Of a DNA stretch of 64,000 nucleotides, positions 36,631-45,931 are shown piece after piece. The notes under the pieces were generated by a model. The model had not been told where the DNA came from, made no database searches, and saw only the letters and a program-made list of their open reading frames with translations. Source of the stretch: Sphingobium sp. SCG-1 (lineage in GTDB: Bacteria; Pseudomonadota; Alphaproteobacteria; Sphingomonadales; Sphingomonadaceae). The position numbers and the translations under genes were made by a program. How positions within the stretch are numbered: the first letter of the stretch is position 1; each line of letters starts with the position of its first letter. The stretch is taken from contig NZ_CP026373.1 in assembly GCF_002953135.1 (NCBI RefSeq), positions 172,977 to 236,976 of the forward strand, in the 5' to 3' direction.

Positions 36631-38601
36631 TTACATGCCGAACGTCTCCGTGCCAAGATCGTTGCGCTTGAGGTTACGGTAACGCGCCATGGCCCAAAGC
36701 GGAAAATATTTCGGATAACCGTGATAGCGCAGATAGAAGACGCGCGGAAATCCGCCGCCCGTGTGGTCATCCTGCTCCCACAGTCCCTGGACGTTTTGAT
36801 TTGCCAAAAGCCAAGTGATCCCGCGTTCAACCGTGGGCGAATCAACTTCTCCTGACGCCATAAGCCCGATCAACGCCCAGGCCGTCTGCGAGGCGGTCGA
36901 AGGCGCTGCTTGATAACCCCGGTAATCCAACGCATAGCTGTTACAGTCCTCACCCCAACCGCCATCGGCGTTCTGGATACGCTTGAGCCACGTAACGGCG
37001 CTTCTGACGATGTCTTGGCGCGGGTCCACTTCTGCCGCCTTGAGTGCACATAATGTTGACCATGTACCGTACACGTAGTTGACGCCCCATCGCCCAAACC
37101 AGCTACCGTCCACTTCCTGCTCGTTTTCCAGATAGTCCAGCGCGGCGCGCATCCGCGCGCTGTCGCGGGGCTCGCCCAATTGCCCAAGCATTGAAACACA
37201 TCGTGCCGATACGTCGACAGTCGGTGGATCGAGCAAGGCGCCGTGGTCGGCAAACGGGATATAGTTGAGATAATGTTAGATGTTGTCGGCGTCGAAAGCG
37301 CCCCACCCGCCGTTGCTACTTTGCAAACCTACGGTCCATTCCACACCGCGCGCGATCGCCTCGTGAAAATCGCTGAGCTTCCGCGCCCGATCCATTGCCA
37401 TCACGATGACCGCAGTATCATCGAGATCGGGATAATGTGGGTTGTGGTATTGAAACGCCCACCCACCTGGTCGAACACACGGTCGTTTCTCTGCCCAGTC
37501 GCCGCGAACGGAGAGAACCTGGAGAGGCCTTAGCCATGCCAATGCGGACACAGCTCGGTGCTCGGCCTCTGCCCCACCCACCTCAAGCATCGTGTGCGCG
37601 GCTAGCTCCGTATCCCAGACGGGCGAAACGCATGGCTGGCAATAGGCTTCGTCGCGACGTCCTTCGGGTTCTAGCACGATCAGATTTTCCACCGACTTGC
37701 GTGCGATGGCCCGATCAGGGTGGTCGGGAGGAAAGCCGAGTGCGTCGAACATCATCAGGCTATTCGCCATCGCGGGATAAATCGCGCCCAGCCCGTCTTC
37801 GCCGTTCAGCCGCTCTGTCACCCAGGCCACGCACCGATTTATGGCCCGATTCCGCAGCCTTTTTGGCCAGAACGGGTGGATGATCTTTAAAACTACGTCA
37901 ACCAAGCCGAAACCCCAGGTCCACATCCATTTGGCGTCTCTGCCGTGGGTCGTCGCATCAGATGTCCGCTTGGTGACATAGAGCTCATCGACGTTGATAC
38001 GACGCGCATTGCGCGCGACCGGTCGAAGAGCACTGAGCACCAGCAAAGGCACAATCACGGTCCTCGCCCAGTATGACATCTTCGAAAGGTGGATCGGAAA
38101 CCATCGTGGTAGCAGGATGATCTCCACCGGTAGTTCCGGCACGGCCGCCCAAGGTCCAGCTCCAAACAAGGCGAGCTGCGTGCGGGTGAAGACGTTAGCG
38201 GCCCCCGCGCCTCCCGCGACCAGGATCGCTTTTCTCGCCTGCGTCATATGCGGCGCGTCGATCTCATGCCCGATCATCCGGAGGGCGAAATAGGCCTTGA
38301 CCGTCGCGCTGATATCGAAGCTGCCGCCGTGAAATAGCGCCCATCCTCCGTCGTCAGCTTGTATCCGTCGCAAATAGCGGCCTATTCGAGCCTCCAGGTC
38401 GAAATCCTGCGGCTCTCCGAGGAAATGTCTCAACATGATATATTCGGCGGGAATGGTGGCGTCAGCCTCGAGCTCAAAGACCCAGTGCCCGTCGGCTCGT
38501 TGTTCCTTTCCCAGGGCGTCGGCAGCGCGCTGAATAGCGGCTTCCACCAACCCCAGCGGATCGACCGCGTTCGAAACGATTGATGGTTCAACGCCTGGCA
38601 T
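36631..38601 (-). pseudogene. shc: Squalene-hopene cyclase with a single in-frame stop
   Basis: Full frame of 656 codons, the normal size of squalene-hopene cyclase, which folds squalene into hopene for hopanoid membrane lipids. The first part (441 residues) has ADGHWVFELEADATIPAEYI, QW repeats (DDGGWALFHGG, SNGGWGAFDADN) and the catalytic DLDD at residues 392-395. A TAA at 37276-37278 then interrupts, and the same frame resumes with HYLNYIPFADHGALLDPP, further QW repeats (NADGGWGEDCNSY) and the C-terminus. The stop sits where relatives have Tyr in DNTYHYLN. No frameshift is involved. The enzyme is probably inactive unless the stop is an error or read through. Confidence 0.9.
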
Positions 38602-39106
38602 GTGCTCGCCTCGCTCTGCCCGGCCGCCGACCTAGTGCGCCCGGAGCGGGCCGTCGTTTGTTATTGCAACTCCCCAGCCGCCGTTCCTTGAGAACTGTCG
38701 TCAGCAGAAGCCTCCCCTTTTCGGCCGTCCAGCGGGGGCAACATCTGCAGAGAATATTGCGTCGCACTATATTAAACATTCCACAGTATCTGAGCGCGCC
38801 TTTCCAGTGTGGCACGCTGCAAGACAGTCCAGATTCTTATAACGCATGACCAATCGGACCGATCGTTGCACCGTATCCGGGCGTCGCAGATGATCAACGT
38901 GATGTCGTGTCGGCATTACATAGCTTGAGCTGGCATACAGCGAGATGACCTCTTGGGTTGCCGGCAACCGAATACTGCGCGAAGCATTGACAGCCTCAAG
39001 CATCGTTCAAATAACGCGCTATAGACCTCGACCGCCTCGCACAACCTGTCCCTTGGTATAACGCCGTGGAGATGAGCGAACAGCGAACCACCCCACCAGC
39101 GACATC
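38602..39106. other. Intergenic stretch without a recognisable gene
   Basis: About 500 bases between two minus-strand genes. Short frames on either strand show no family motif. It must hold the squalene-hopene cyclase promoter; no clear elements were identified. Confidence 0.35.
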
Positions 39107-41590
39107 TCAAAAGCGAAAGCGGGCGCCGATCTGTATCGTTCTCGGTGCGCCGAGCGCGTAGAAAGTCGAGGAGACCAACGGTCGCTCGCCGTCGATTACA
39201 GGAGCGCCGAACGGGCGCGCTACGAATTTGCCAGTCGCGTCAAACCCCGTCGCGGCAAGCTGGGCAGCGCTGGTATAATGTTTGTCAAACAAATTGCTGA
39301 TCTGCGCGAACAATGTGATCGCCGCCTTCGGTCGGACTTCTGCGCCTAGGTTGAACACCGCATAAGCGTCGGTTTTGCCGGCACCGAGATAATAGACGCC
39401 GTCGGCTGCATGCTGGTTGTTCTCGTTGCCGCGGGCGTAAACCCCGGACACCGCAATCATGTCTATGCTGAGTGACACGCGGTCGATCGGATCGACGCTT
39501 GCGCTCGCCTTGAAGATATGGCGCGGGATCAACGGGATGCGATCGCCCTTGCCGATCTCGATCACACCCTCGAAACCCGGTGCCGCATGTTCCGCCGAAC
39601 TGTTTGCCGACCCATTGAACGTCTCTTTGCTACGATAGGTAGCATCAAGGAAGGTATACTGCGCGGAAAGGTGCACCGGTCCAAGCGTGCCGGTCATATC
39701 GACGTCGACGCCCTGTCGCCGGGTTTTACCAAAATTGCGGAAATAGCCAAAGCCCGACGCATCATCGGCAACGAACAATATGTCGTTGCGACTGACCGTC
39801 CGGAACGCCCCAATCCGGGCAGTCACGCCCCTCAGCGTCACATTCAGGCCTCCCTCGATCGTATGCGCGACGACCTGTGCAAGCGGCGGATCGCCCGCCA
39901 GCGCATTCGGCAAGCGGCACGGGCTCGCCGGATCGGCGCAGCCCAGTTCGACCGCCGACGGCGCGCGGCTGGTCTGCGCGATCGCCGCGTCGATCGTCAT
40001 GCCGGCCGCAACGGTATAGCGCAGCGCCAGCGCTGGATTGAGTTGCTGGAACCGCTGGTCGGTGTCGAGCGATCCGGTGCCGCCGCCCGGTGAAATGGCG
40101 TCGCGATTGTGGATCGTGGTGCGGTCGTAGCGTGCCGACAGGTCGACATGCACCTTACCAAGGTCGAGCGCATCGAGCGCATAAGCGCTGAAACTGCTGG
40201 TGCGGCCGACCAGATCGACCCGCGCGTCAAACGCATTTTCCGAATCCTGCGTCCCGTCGGCAAAGCCGCCCGGCCCGGCCACCGGCACGATCCCGCGATC
40301 CGCCGTCAGATAGCCGAATTGCGAGGACTGCATGAAATGTGCGCGGCTGTCTACATAGGCGGCACCCACCGTCAGCGCATTCTCGCCGCCCGCCAGCGGA
40401 CTGCGCAACGTCAGTTCGCCGGTCGCACCCCATTCGCGCTGGCTGGTGTCCGACCGATTGGCGAGGCCGTTGCACTTCTCGTTCGGTTCGCTGTTCAGGA
40501 TCGCGTTGGCGATGCAGCGCCATTTGGGGAAGGGCGTATTCGCCTGCGTCTCGCCGCTCAAGGGGAAGCCGCTATACCCCGCCGCCGTCAACGCCTCGCG
40601 TTCGATGGCGCTCGGCTGATAGACATTCTCGCCCAGCGCATCGTCGTTGATGTCGCCGTTGAAGGTGCGCGTGCGAATCTGCCGCCAGAAGAGATTGCCG
40701 GAAAAGCTGAGATGTTCGGAGAAGTCGTGCTTTGCCGTCAGATTGGTGAGATAGGCGCGATTCTTCGTATTGTCGGGAAAGGTGTAGACGCTGCTGCGAT
40801 CGACCTTCAGCAGCCGCTTTTCCTGCAGGCCGTTGCCGTTGAGGTCGGTGTCGGCGAAGCTGCCCGACATCGCGATCCGCGTCGCCGCATCGGACCAGCC
40901 GAGCTTGCCGAACATCTGGCCAGCCTTCGACGGCGAAAAATCGCGCCAGCCGCGCTCCCTGAAATAGTCTCCTGCCAGGAACCAGTCGAGGCCATTCGCG
41001 CTACTGCCGCCCGCCTGCGCCTCCAATGTACGTCGGCGGAACAAGCCGTAACTCCCCTCCAGTTCGAAACCGGGATCAGATTTGCCGTCCTTGGTCCGCA
41101 CCGACAGTGCGCCGCCAAGAGAATTTCTCCCAAACAGTGGATTAGACCCCGGTACCAGAGTCATTGAACGGATCGCCGACTTGGGAATCAAGTCCCAGCT
41201 GACAACGTCGCCGAATGGCTGATTTAGGCGCACGCCGTCCATATATAGCGACAGACCCTGCGCCGTGCCGAGCAGCGGGGAGGCGGTGAAGCCCCGATAA
41301 TTGATATCAGGCTGAAGTGGATTACCCTGAATCTCATTGACGAAAACACCACCGGACATGCGCTTCAGATAGTCAGTGATACTGCTCGCGTGGCTTGCTT
41401 CCAGTTCCTTGTCACTGGACGTTTGGGCTGGAAACGCCAGCGCATCTTCACCAACGTCGGACAGCGGCGTTGGTGCGGTCACGATGATGTCCGCAGGAAG
41501 CGTTTGCGACGGATTGATCTGTGCGACGGCTGGCAGGGAGAGGAGCGACGCTCCAGCGCCCATTGCGGCAGATCTGATCGTGCGTAGCAA
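39107..41590 (-). CDS. TonB-dependent receptor, large type
   Basis: An 827-residue receptor with signal peptide, TonB-box-like PADIIVTAPTPL, a plug (ITDYLKRMSGGVFVNEIQGNPLQPDINYRG, MTLVPGSNPLFGRNSLGGALSV) and a long barrel ending ...PRTIQIGARFRF. Codon use in the barrel part looks more G+C-rich than in nearby genes, hinting at a separate origin. It is followed, on the same strand side, by the two-component genes that lie upstream at 41699-43890. Substrate unknown; the position near the oxygenase operon could suggest a metal or a hydrophobic compound, but this is weak. Confidence 0.82.
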   Translation of the reverse strand: MLRTIRSAAMGAGASLLSLPAVAQINPSQTLPADIIVTAPTPLSDVGEDALAFPAQTSSDKELEASHASSITDYLKRMSGGVFVNEIQGNPLQPDINYRGFTASPLLGTAQGLSLYMDGVRLNQPFGDVVSWDLIPKSAIRSMTLVPGSNPLFGRNSLGGALSVRTKDGKSDPGFELEGSYGLFRRRTLEAQAGGSSANGLDWFLAGDYFRERGWRDFSPSKAGQMFGKLGWSDAATRIAMSGSFADTDLNGNGLQEKRLLKVDRSSVYTFPDNTKNRAYLTNLTAKHDFSEHLSFSGNLFWRQIRTRTFNGDINDDALGENVYQPSAIEREALTAAGYSGFPLSGETQANTPFPKWRCIANAILNSEPNEKCNGLANRSDTSQREWGATGELTLRSPLAGGENALTVGAAYVDSRAHFMQSSQFGYLTADRGIVPVAGPGGFADGTQDSENAFDARVDLVGRTSSFSAYALDALDLGKVHVDLSARYDRTTIHNRDAISPGGGTGSLDTDQRFQQLNPALALRYTVAAGMTIDAAIAQTSRAPSAVELGCADPASPCRLPNALAGDPPLAQVVAHTIEGGLNVTLRGVTARIGAFRTVSRNDILFVADDASGFGYFRNFGKTRRQGVDVDMTGTLGPVHLSAQYTFLDATYRSKETFNGSANSSAEHAAPGFEGVIEIGKGDRIPLIPRHIFKASASVDPIDRVSLSIDMIAVSGVYARGNENNQHAADGVYYLGAGKTDAYAVFNLGAEVRPKAAITLFAQISNLFDKHYTSAAQLAATGFDATGKFVARPFGAPVIDGERPLVSSTFYALGAPRTIQIGARFRF

Positions 41591-41698
41591 GTGGCGGCTC
41601 CTCCCGGCAAAACTGATCTACAGTATGGACCGTGATCATTGCCCGAAGGCATAGCGCCCGAGGTCGCATCTAATCTTTGGAGTTTCGTGAGACGCTTC

Positions 41699-42391
41699 TC
41701 ACATTGCCTCATCCTTTAGTACAACCGGCGACATGCGAAAGCCGACCCCCCGAACGGTATCAATAGTCGGCACTCCTGGAAGACCGGCAAGTTTGCGCCT
41801 CAAATAGCCAATATAAACATCGACAGCATTTTCTGTAACGTCCGTATCTTCTCCCCAGACTCCATCCATGATGACGTCACGACGGACTGCAACGCCGGCT
41901 CGCGCCGCCAGAAATGACAGGAGATCGAATTCACGGCGAGAGAGCAAGAGCGCGCTCGTACCTACCGTGACCAATCGCGCCAACACATCGACGGTGAGCG
42001 CGCCGACTAGAAGAACGCGGCTGCGATGGACTTCCCCTCGGCGAACCAGCGCTCCCAGCCGAGCAACGAGCTCGGAGAATGCAAAGGGTTTTGTCAAATA
42101 ATCGTCTGCACCTCCGTCAAAACCTTCAAGTCGGTCCTCAAGCGTTGCCCGCGCCGTGAGCATCAACACTGGCGTATCGATCGCAGCGGAGCGCAATTCT
42201 CGACAGAGCTCAACGCCGTCGACGTCTGGCAAGCCGAGATCCAGAACGGCGGCTGCGAACGCCTGGGTCCGAAGACTTGCGATCACCTGACGTCCCGATC
42301 GGTGCCACTCTACGTTGAAGCCTTCGGTCACAAGTCCGCGACTGACAAAGCGACCGACGCCCGGATCGTCCTCGACTAGCAGAATGTTCAT
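41699..42391 (-). CDS. OmpR/PhoB-type response regulator
   Basis: A 230-residue regulator: receiver domain with NILLVEDDPGVGR, phospho-acceptor Asp in AVLDLGLPDVDG, Lys in DDYLTKPFAF; winged-helix domain with LSRREFDLLSFLAARAGVAV and VDVYIGYLRRKL, closing with TIDTVRGVGFRM. Its ATG overlaps the stop of the histidine kinase gene (TGATG junction), so the pair is coupled. The pair is transcribed divergently from the monooxygenase operon, making it the nearest candidate regulator of that operon. Confidence 0.9.
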   Translation of the reverse strand: MNILLVEDDPGVGRFVSRGLVTEGFNVEWHRSGRQVIASLRTQAFAAAVLDLGLPDVDGVELCRELRSAAIDTPVLMLTARATLEDRLEGFDGGADDYLTKPFAFSELVARLGALVRRGEVHRSRVLLVGALTVDVLARLVTVGTSALLLSRREFDLLSFLAARAGVAVRRDVIMDGVWGEDTDVTENAVDVYIGYLRRKLAGLPGVPTIDTVRGVGFRMSPVVLKDEAM

Positions 42392-43890
42392 GATGCCAGC
42401 GGCAACTCGATCAGAATGGCAAGGCCTCCTTGTGCACAATTTTTTGCTGAGATTGTTCCCTGGTGCGATTGTATGACCCATCGCGCCACGGCAAGGCCCA
42501 AACCCGAGCCGCCGCGGCGCCGATTGGCCGAAGCCTGATGGTAAGTCTCAAACAATCGCGGCAGTTCGTGATCAGCAACGCCGGGACCGTCGTCGAATAC
42601 GCTCAGTCGGGCCAGGGACGCGTCGTGAACAAGCGACATCCTGATCACTCCTCCTTCGGACGCATATTTGATCGCGTTGTCCACTAACGCAAGCAGCGCC
42701 TGCTGCAGCCAACTGGCGTCACCCTTCACGCCGATGACCATGTCTGGCGATTCTGAAAGGATTGTAAGGCCGCTCGAGCGCGCGTAAGACTCGGCTTGCA
42801 CGCAGCTCGCCTGCATAATTTTCCTCAAATCCACATCGTCTCGTTGCAGAGTGAGCTTTCCATCCTGAGCGCGCGCAAGCCCTAGCAAGTCCTCTAGCCG
42901 ACGATGTGCGAACTGCCCATTTGCCAGAATATGCTGCAACGCATCACGTAGACGGACAGGCGCAGCATCCAGGTCACGAAGCGCGGTTTCAGCTTCGCCA
43001 AGCACGACAGTCAAGGGCGTGCGAAGTTCGTGACTCACTTGCGCGAAAAACAACCGTCGCGACGCATCGATCTCCGCCAGGCGCGCGAGTTGATCGGACA
43101 ACTCTGCCGTACGCTGCGTCACCTGCGCTTCGAGGTCCTTGTTGACGCGCTCGAGCGTGGTTTTTTGCGCTTTGATCGTACATGCCATCTCGGTAAACGC
43201 GGCCGTGAGATCCTTAAAATCAGCATAGCCAGTGAGTTCGATTGGTCCCGAAACCTCGTCGCGAGTCACGTCCAGAACGGCCCGGCGCAAGGCCCGAATC
43301 GGTCGCACAAGGCCGTTGATCATGAGCCAGGCAAAGATCGCCCCAAAGACTATCAGTATCGCGGGGGTTGCAGCCGCAACGATCGACCCTCGTCGTTTAA
43401 GATCTCGCATGGCGCGGATGGAGCGGTCGGCTTCTGATCGCTCGTTCTGGACGATACCTTGCACGCGTATGCGGAATTCGGCTGCCAAAAGCGCCGTTTG
43501 GATTTCGGCATTGCTGCCTTTCATTTTGGCGAAGAGGTTTTGAAGGGTGTCGAGCGCGGCCACCTCATCAGGCTGCCGGCGCCTCTCTTCGCCGATGAGC
43601 GTCATCGATTCTTCTGCGATGGACAGCCTCAGCCTGGAAAGCTGCAGGTAAATATGCCGGGATTCGCCATCTGAATCACCGGGGGGGAGCAGCATGAACG
43701 CATTGACATCGGCCTCAAGCCGCGTTGCCATGGCCAATTGGTTCTGGGATCGACTTACGCGGTCAAGCAGATGGTCGGCTCGCGCCAGTCCCATGCCGAG
43801 AGCCACGCCCATAAGCGCGAGAGCCGCAAATGCGACCAAGCCCGCGATCGATAGTGCAGTTCGGAATGACAACGTCACAGATCTTACCAT
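42388..43890 (-). CDS. Membrane sensor histidine kinase
   Basis: A 500-residue kinase with membrane segments near residues 8-32 (ALSIAGLVAFAALALMGVALGMGLA) and 180-203, a periplasmic helical sensor region of about 145 residues between them, a HAMP-like linker (RPIRALRRAVLDVT), a coil, HisKA with His in FFAQVSHELRTPLTVVLGE, and HATPase motifs (LVDNAIKYASEGG, FDDGPGV, GGSGLGLAVARWV). The ATG at 43890 is chosen because the membrane segment starts right after it; the open frame runs further upstream without protein-like features. Stimulus unknown. Confidence 0.88.
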   Translation of the reverse strand: MVRSVTLSFRTALSIAGLVAFAALALMGVALGMGLARADHLLDRVSRSQNQLAMATRLEADVNAFMLLPPGDSDGESRHIYLQLSRLRLSIAEESMTLIGEERRRQPDEVAALDTLQNLFAKMKGSNAEIQTALLAAEFRIRVQGIVQNERSEADRSIRAMRDLKRRGSIVAAATPAILIVFGAIFAWLMINGLVRPIRALRRAVLDVTRDEVSGPIELTGYADFKDLTAAFTEMACTIKAQKTTLERVNKDLEAQVTQRTAELSDQLARLAEIDASRRLFFAQVSHELRTPLTVVLGEAETALRDLDAAPVRLRDALQHILANGQFAHRRLEDLLGLARAQDGKLTLQRDDVDLRKIMQASCVQAESYARSSGLTILSESPDMVIGVKGDASWLQQALLALVDNAIKYASEGGVIRMSLVHDASLARLSVFDDGPGVADHELPRLFETYHQASANRRRGGSGLGLAVARWVIQSHQGTISAKNCAQGGLAILIELPLAS

Positions 43891-44288
43891 TCGCTTCCTC
43901 TCTCCCCTAGCATACCGGCGGTGCGAAGATTGCGAGCATGCAAAGGTGCGACGGGAGTAATCGCTCACCTCGCCGGTTGGGGGTTGGGGTCTTTGCTCGC
44001 TCAGGCCATACGACAACCTACACGCTGGAAGCGTCCCTGCCACTCTCGCTTCCGCTAGGGCGTGTCGCCACCGGAGATGAGAGGACAGCGTCGAGCGGCG
44101 CCGCGGCTTTCCACCGCGCGCTCCTTGTACCAAAGCACAATGGCGTCTTTCAACTCTCAGGGCGATAACTACCCCGAAGCAGGTGCTGGAAGACTCGAAA
44201 ATCGAGCGCCAGGGTCGCGCGCGCAGCAGGTCACTGAGATGCTGCTGCAGACAGATTATGGTTCGTAATTAGGAAGAGGAGACCAAGC
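43891..44288. promoter_or_regulatory. Divergent control region between the two-component system and mmoX
   Basis: About 400 bases with no gene, between the sensor kinase (minus) and mmoX (plus). It should hold the operon promoter. A sigma-54 promoter, as used by known sMMO and butane monooxygenase operons, was looked for (GG, ten bases, GC with TGGC context) and not found by eye. The TGTACCAAAG element lies at 44126-44142. GGAAGAGGAG precedes the mmoX ATG. Confidence 0.6.
44126..44142 (+). promoter_or_regulatory. Copy 3 of the shared TGTACCAAAG element, upstream of mmoX
   Basis: Reads TGTACCAAAGCACAATG on the plus strand, about 147 bases before the mmoX start and in the same orientation as that gene. 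The first ten bases are identical to the two copies in the alcohol-oxidation block 14-26 kb away. Confidence 0.55.
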
Positions 44289-45875
44289 ATGCTCACGGCA
44301 TCTCAAAGCGGTCACAAGGTATTGGAGCAGACCAAGAAGTCGGTTCGTGTTCCAACCTCTGTCGACCCACAGGAAGTCCATCGCTACTTGATGGATTTCA
44401 AGTGGGAGTTCGCGGAGAACCGGTCGAAGTACGGCACGAAATACGAAATGGCCAATATGACCAAGGAGCAGTTTAAGCTCACGGCCAAAGAATATGCGCG
44501 CATGGAATCGATCAAGGAAGAGCGCCAGTTCGGAACGCTCCTTGATGGGCTCGATCGCCTGGATGCTGCCAACCGCGTACATCCTCGCTGGGCGGAAGCC
44601 ATGAAGGTATTCGCCAATTTCCTCGAGTGCGGCGAGTACAACGCAATCGCAGGTTCGGCGTTGCTTTGGGATTCCGCGCAGTCGCCTGAGCAGAAGAATG
44701 GCTATCTCTCGCAGGTGATCGACGAAATCCGTCACACCAACCAGACAGCCTATGTGAACCACTACTACTCCAAGCACAGCTACGACGCTGCCGGACACAA
44801 TAATGCGCGACAGGTTCGATCCGTCGGCCCTGCGTTCCGAGGGATCAAGCGGGCATTCGGCGATGGCTTCAACGCCGGCGACCCAGTCGAGTGCTCGATC
44901 AACCTGCAGCTCGTGGCGGAGGCATGTTATACCAATCCCCTGATCGTGGCCCTGACGGAATGGGCTGCAACGAATGGCGACGAAATCACGCCGACTGTGT
45001 TCACCTCGATCCAAACTGACGAAATGCGCCACATGGCCAATGGTTATCAGACCATCGTATCGGTGATCAACGACCCTAAGGCGCGTGAACATCTTAACGC
45101 TGATCTCAACAACGCATTCTGGACCCAGACAAAATATTTCACGCCTGTCCTAGGCTATCTGTTCGAATATTTCAGCCGCTACAAGGTTGAACCTTGGTAC
45201 AAGACCTGGAACCGGTGGGTCTACGAAGATTGGGCCGGCATCTGGCTCGGTCGCCTCGGAAAATATGGCGTTGAATCGCCTCCCAGCCTTCGCCATGCCA
45301 AGCAGGATGCGGTCTGGTCTCACCACGATGTCGCGATCATCGCGTTTGCTCTGTGGCCTCTCCATCACTGGCGCCACGAACTGCCCGATGACCGCGACAT
45401 GGCTTGGTTCGAGGAAAACTATCCAGGCTGGTATGACCGCTATGGCGTGATCTACGACGAATGGCGGAAACTTGGCTACGAGGACCCGAAGAGCGGCTTC
45501 CTTCCATCGGTTTGGCTGCTGGAAAATGGTTACATACCTTATGTTGACCACGTCTCCGGCGTCCCCTTCTGTCCCAAGCTTGCGAAGGGCGCCTGTGACC
45601 TGCGCATTCTCGAACGTAATGGCCGGCGGTACGCGTTCTCGGACACCTGGGGCGAGCAACAGTTCCTTCTCGAACCAGAGCGTTACGAGGCTCAGGATTT
45701 CCTGACCCAGTTTGAAGGTTGGGAACTGTCGGAGGTGATCCGCGCGAGCGGCGGCTTGCGCAGTGATGGGAAGACGCTGGTCGCCCAGCCCCATCTGCGA
45801 TCGGACAATATGTGGACCATCGATGATATCCAACGCATCGGTATGGTTATTCCCAATCCGCTGAAGCTGCACTGA
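44289..45875 (+). CDS. mmoX: Soluble methane/butane monooxygenase-type hydroxylase alpha subunit
   Basis: A 528-residue diiron hydroxylase subunit, matching sMMO MmoX from end to end without gaps at the active site (offset +2 from Methylococcus numbering). Iron ligands are Glu116 (GEYNAIA), Glu146 and His149 (DEIRHTNQ), Glu211 (EACYTNPL), Glu245 and His248 (TDEMRHM). Asn118, Thr215, Phe284 and Lys325 match sMMO, but the position of sMMO Cys151 is Thr153. It hydroxylates a hydrocarbon, probably a short alkane, using O2 and electrons from MmoC. First gene of the operon; ribosome site GGAAGAGGAG. It belongs to group III soluble diiron monooxygenases; methane as substrate is not shown. Confidence 0.95.
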   Translation: MLTASQSGHKVLEQTKKSVRVPTSVDPQEVHRYLMDFKWEFAENRSKYGTKYEMANMTKEQFKLTAKEYARMESIKEERQFGTLLDGLDRLDAANRVHPRWAEAMKVFANFLECGEYNAIAGSALLWDSAQSPEQKNGYLSQVIDEIRHTNQTAYVNHYYSKHSYDAAGHNNARQVRSVGPAFRGIKRAFGDGFNAGDPVECSINLQLVAEACYTNPLIVALTEWAATNGDEITPTVFTSIQTDEMRHMANGYQTIVSVINDPKAREHLNADLNNAFWTQTKYFTPVLGYLFEYFSRYKVEPWYKTWNRWVYEDWAGIWLGRLGKYGVESPPSLRHAKQDAVWSHHDVAIIAFALWPLHHWRHELPDDRDMAWFEENYPGWYDRYGVIYDEWRKLGYEDPKSGFLPSVWLLENGYIPYVDHVSGVPFCPKLAKGACDLRILERNGRRYAFSDTWGEQQFLLEPERYEAQDFLTQFEGWELSEVIRASGGLRSDGKTLVAQPHLRSDNMWTIDDIQRIGMVIPNPLKLH

Positions 45876-45886
45876 GTTGAAAAGGG

Positions 45887-45910
45887 GGGCGCTCCTTTAA
45901 AGGAGCGCCC
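45887..45910. repeat. Perfect 24-base palindrome between mmoX and mmoY
   Basis: Each half reads GGGCGCTCCTTT against its own complement, giving a strong hairpin just after the mmoX stop. No T run follows (TACCCGG). It is better suited to protecting or processing the mmoX mRNA end than to full termination, which would leave more mmoX than downstream message. Confidence 0.75.
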
Positions 45911-45931
45911 TACCCGGAGAGGAGTCAATAA

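Noticed and set aside
37276..37278. Programmed read-through or unusual genetic code at the squalene-hopene cyclase stop
   Set aside because: TAA and TAG end other genes normally in this window, and no recoding signal was seen. Mutation or base error is simpler.
40109..41167. 352-codon open frame on the plus strand
   Set aside because: Antisense to the large TonB receptor gene, Arg/Ala-rich and without motifs. Long antisense frames are common in G+C-rich genes.
43891..44288. Sigma-54 promoter before mmoX
   Set aside because: Expected from known sMMO operons, but no GG-N10-GC pair with suitable TGGC and TTGC context was found by eye.
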